Of a DNA stretch of 64,000 nucleotides, positions 64,000 through 64,000 are shown in pieces. The notes beneath the pieces are model-generated. The model did not search any database. It saw nothing but the letters and a program-made list of their open reading frames with translations, and was not told the DNA's origin. The stretch is taken from the NCBI GenBank assembly GCA_011316305.1, contig SAUG01000006.1, forward strand, positions 328,311-392,310, read 5' to 3'. Both the position numbers and the translations under genes were made by a program. Position 1 is the stretch's first letter. Each line of letters begins with the position of its first letter. The DNA is from Rusavskia elegans. Lineage: Eukaryota; Ascomycota; Lecanoromycetes; Teloschistales; Teloschistaceae.

Positions 64000-64000
64000 G
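63971..64000. repeat. Poly-G run of at least 30 bases at window end
   Basis: Uninterrupted G from 63,971 to the edge, directly after a T-run. Long G homopolymers are rare in fungal genomes and often mark read or assembly artefacts. Its full length is not visible. Confidence 0.8.

Overview
The window looks like part of a filamentous ascomycete (Pezizomycotina) chromosome. Genes carry short introns (about 50-250 bp) with GT/AG borders and CTAAC-like branch points. Housekeeping genes of fungal type (Gid8, NDUFS4, ATP17, Rex4, Esa1, RNase H2C) sit in base-balanced DNA. Two long blocks are extremely AT-rich and almost devoid of CpA/TpG while CpG persists, which is the signature of repeat-induced point mutation (RIP). 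A Dothideomycete or related class is possible, but the sequence alone does not settle it.

Block 1 (1-about 38,886) is a graveyard of nested LTR retrotransposons. The outermost recognisable element is a Ty1/copia relic (D, integrase at about 13.1-14.1 kb, minus strand). It is interrupted by gypsy element A1 (from left of the window to 13,021) and probably by a second gypsy element C (about 14.17-37.12 kb). A1 contains a SINE, a solo LTR of family B and a complete gypsy element B1 (6,091-12,734, TSD accgg). C contains gypsy element B2 (15,697-30,219, TSD tattt), which itself holds a second SINE, a 160-bp hAT-like MITE and a complete gypsy element A2 (18,743-26,053). All pol frames are destroyed by RIP-type transitions, yet reverse transcriptase, zinc-knuckle and integrase signatures are still readable.

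Island 1 (about 38,887-42,514) holds GID8 (+), NDUFS4/21-kDa complex I subunit (-) and an intron-bearing tRNA-Arg (-).

Block 2 (42,515-50,782) is a three-layer nest: a TA-flanked Tc1/mariner-like MITE (E), split by a hAT-like MITE (8-bp TSD), split in turn by a complete minus-strand gypsy element A3 (42,660-50,008).

Island 2 (50,783-64,000) holds, in order: an unrecognised gene (-); a fragment resembling DUF3435/FluG-type tyrosine recombinases (-); ATP17 (+); REX4 (+); a cyclopropane-fatty-acid synthase (-); a secreted royal-jelly/yellow-type protein (-); RNH203 (+); a DUF4385 protein (-); and ESA1 (+, six exons, complete). The window ends in a run of at least 30 G, possibly an assembly artefact. 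Exon structures below were derived by hand from reading frames, family alignment from memory and splice consensus. The genes share no obvious pathway. The biological interest lies in the transposon stratigraphy, two SINE copies, two MITE families and a few odd gene structures.
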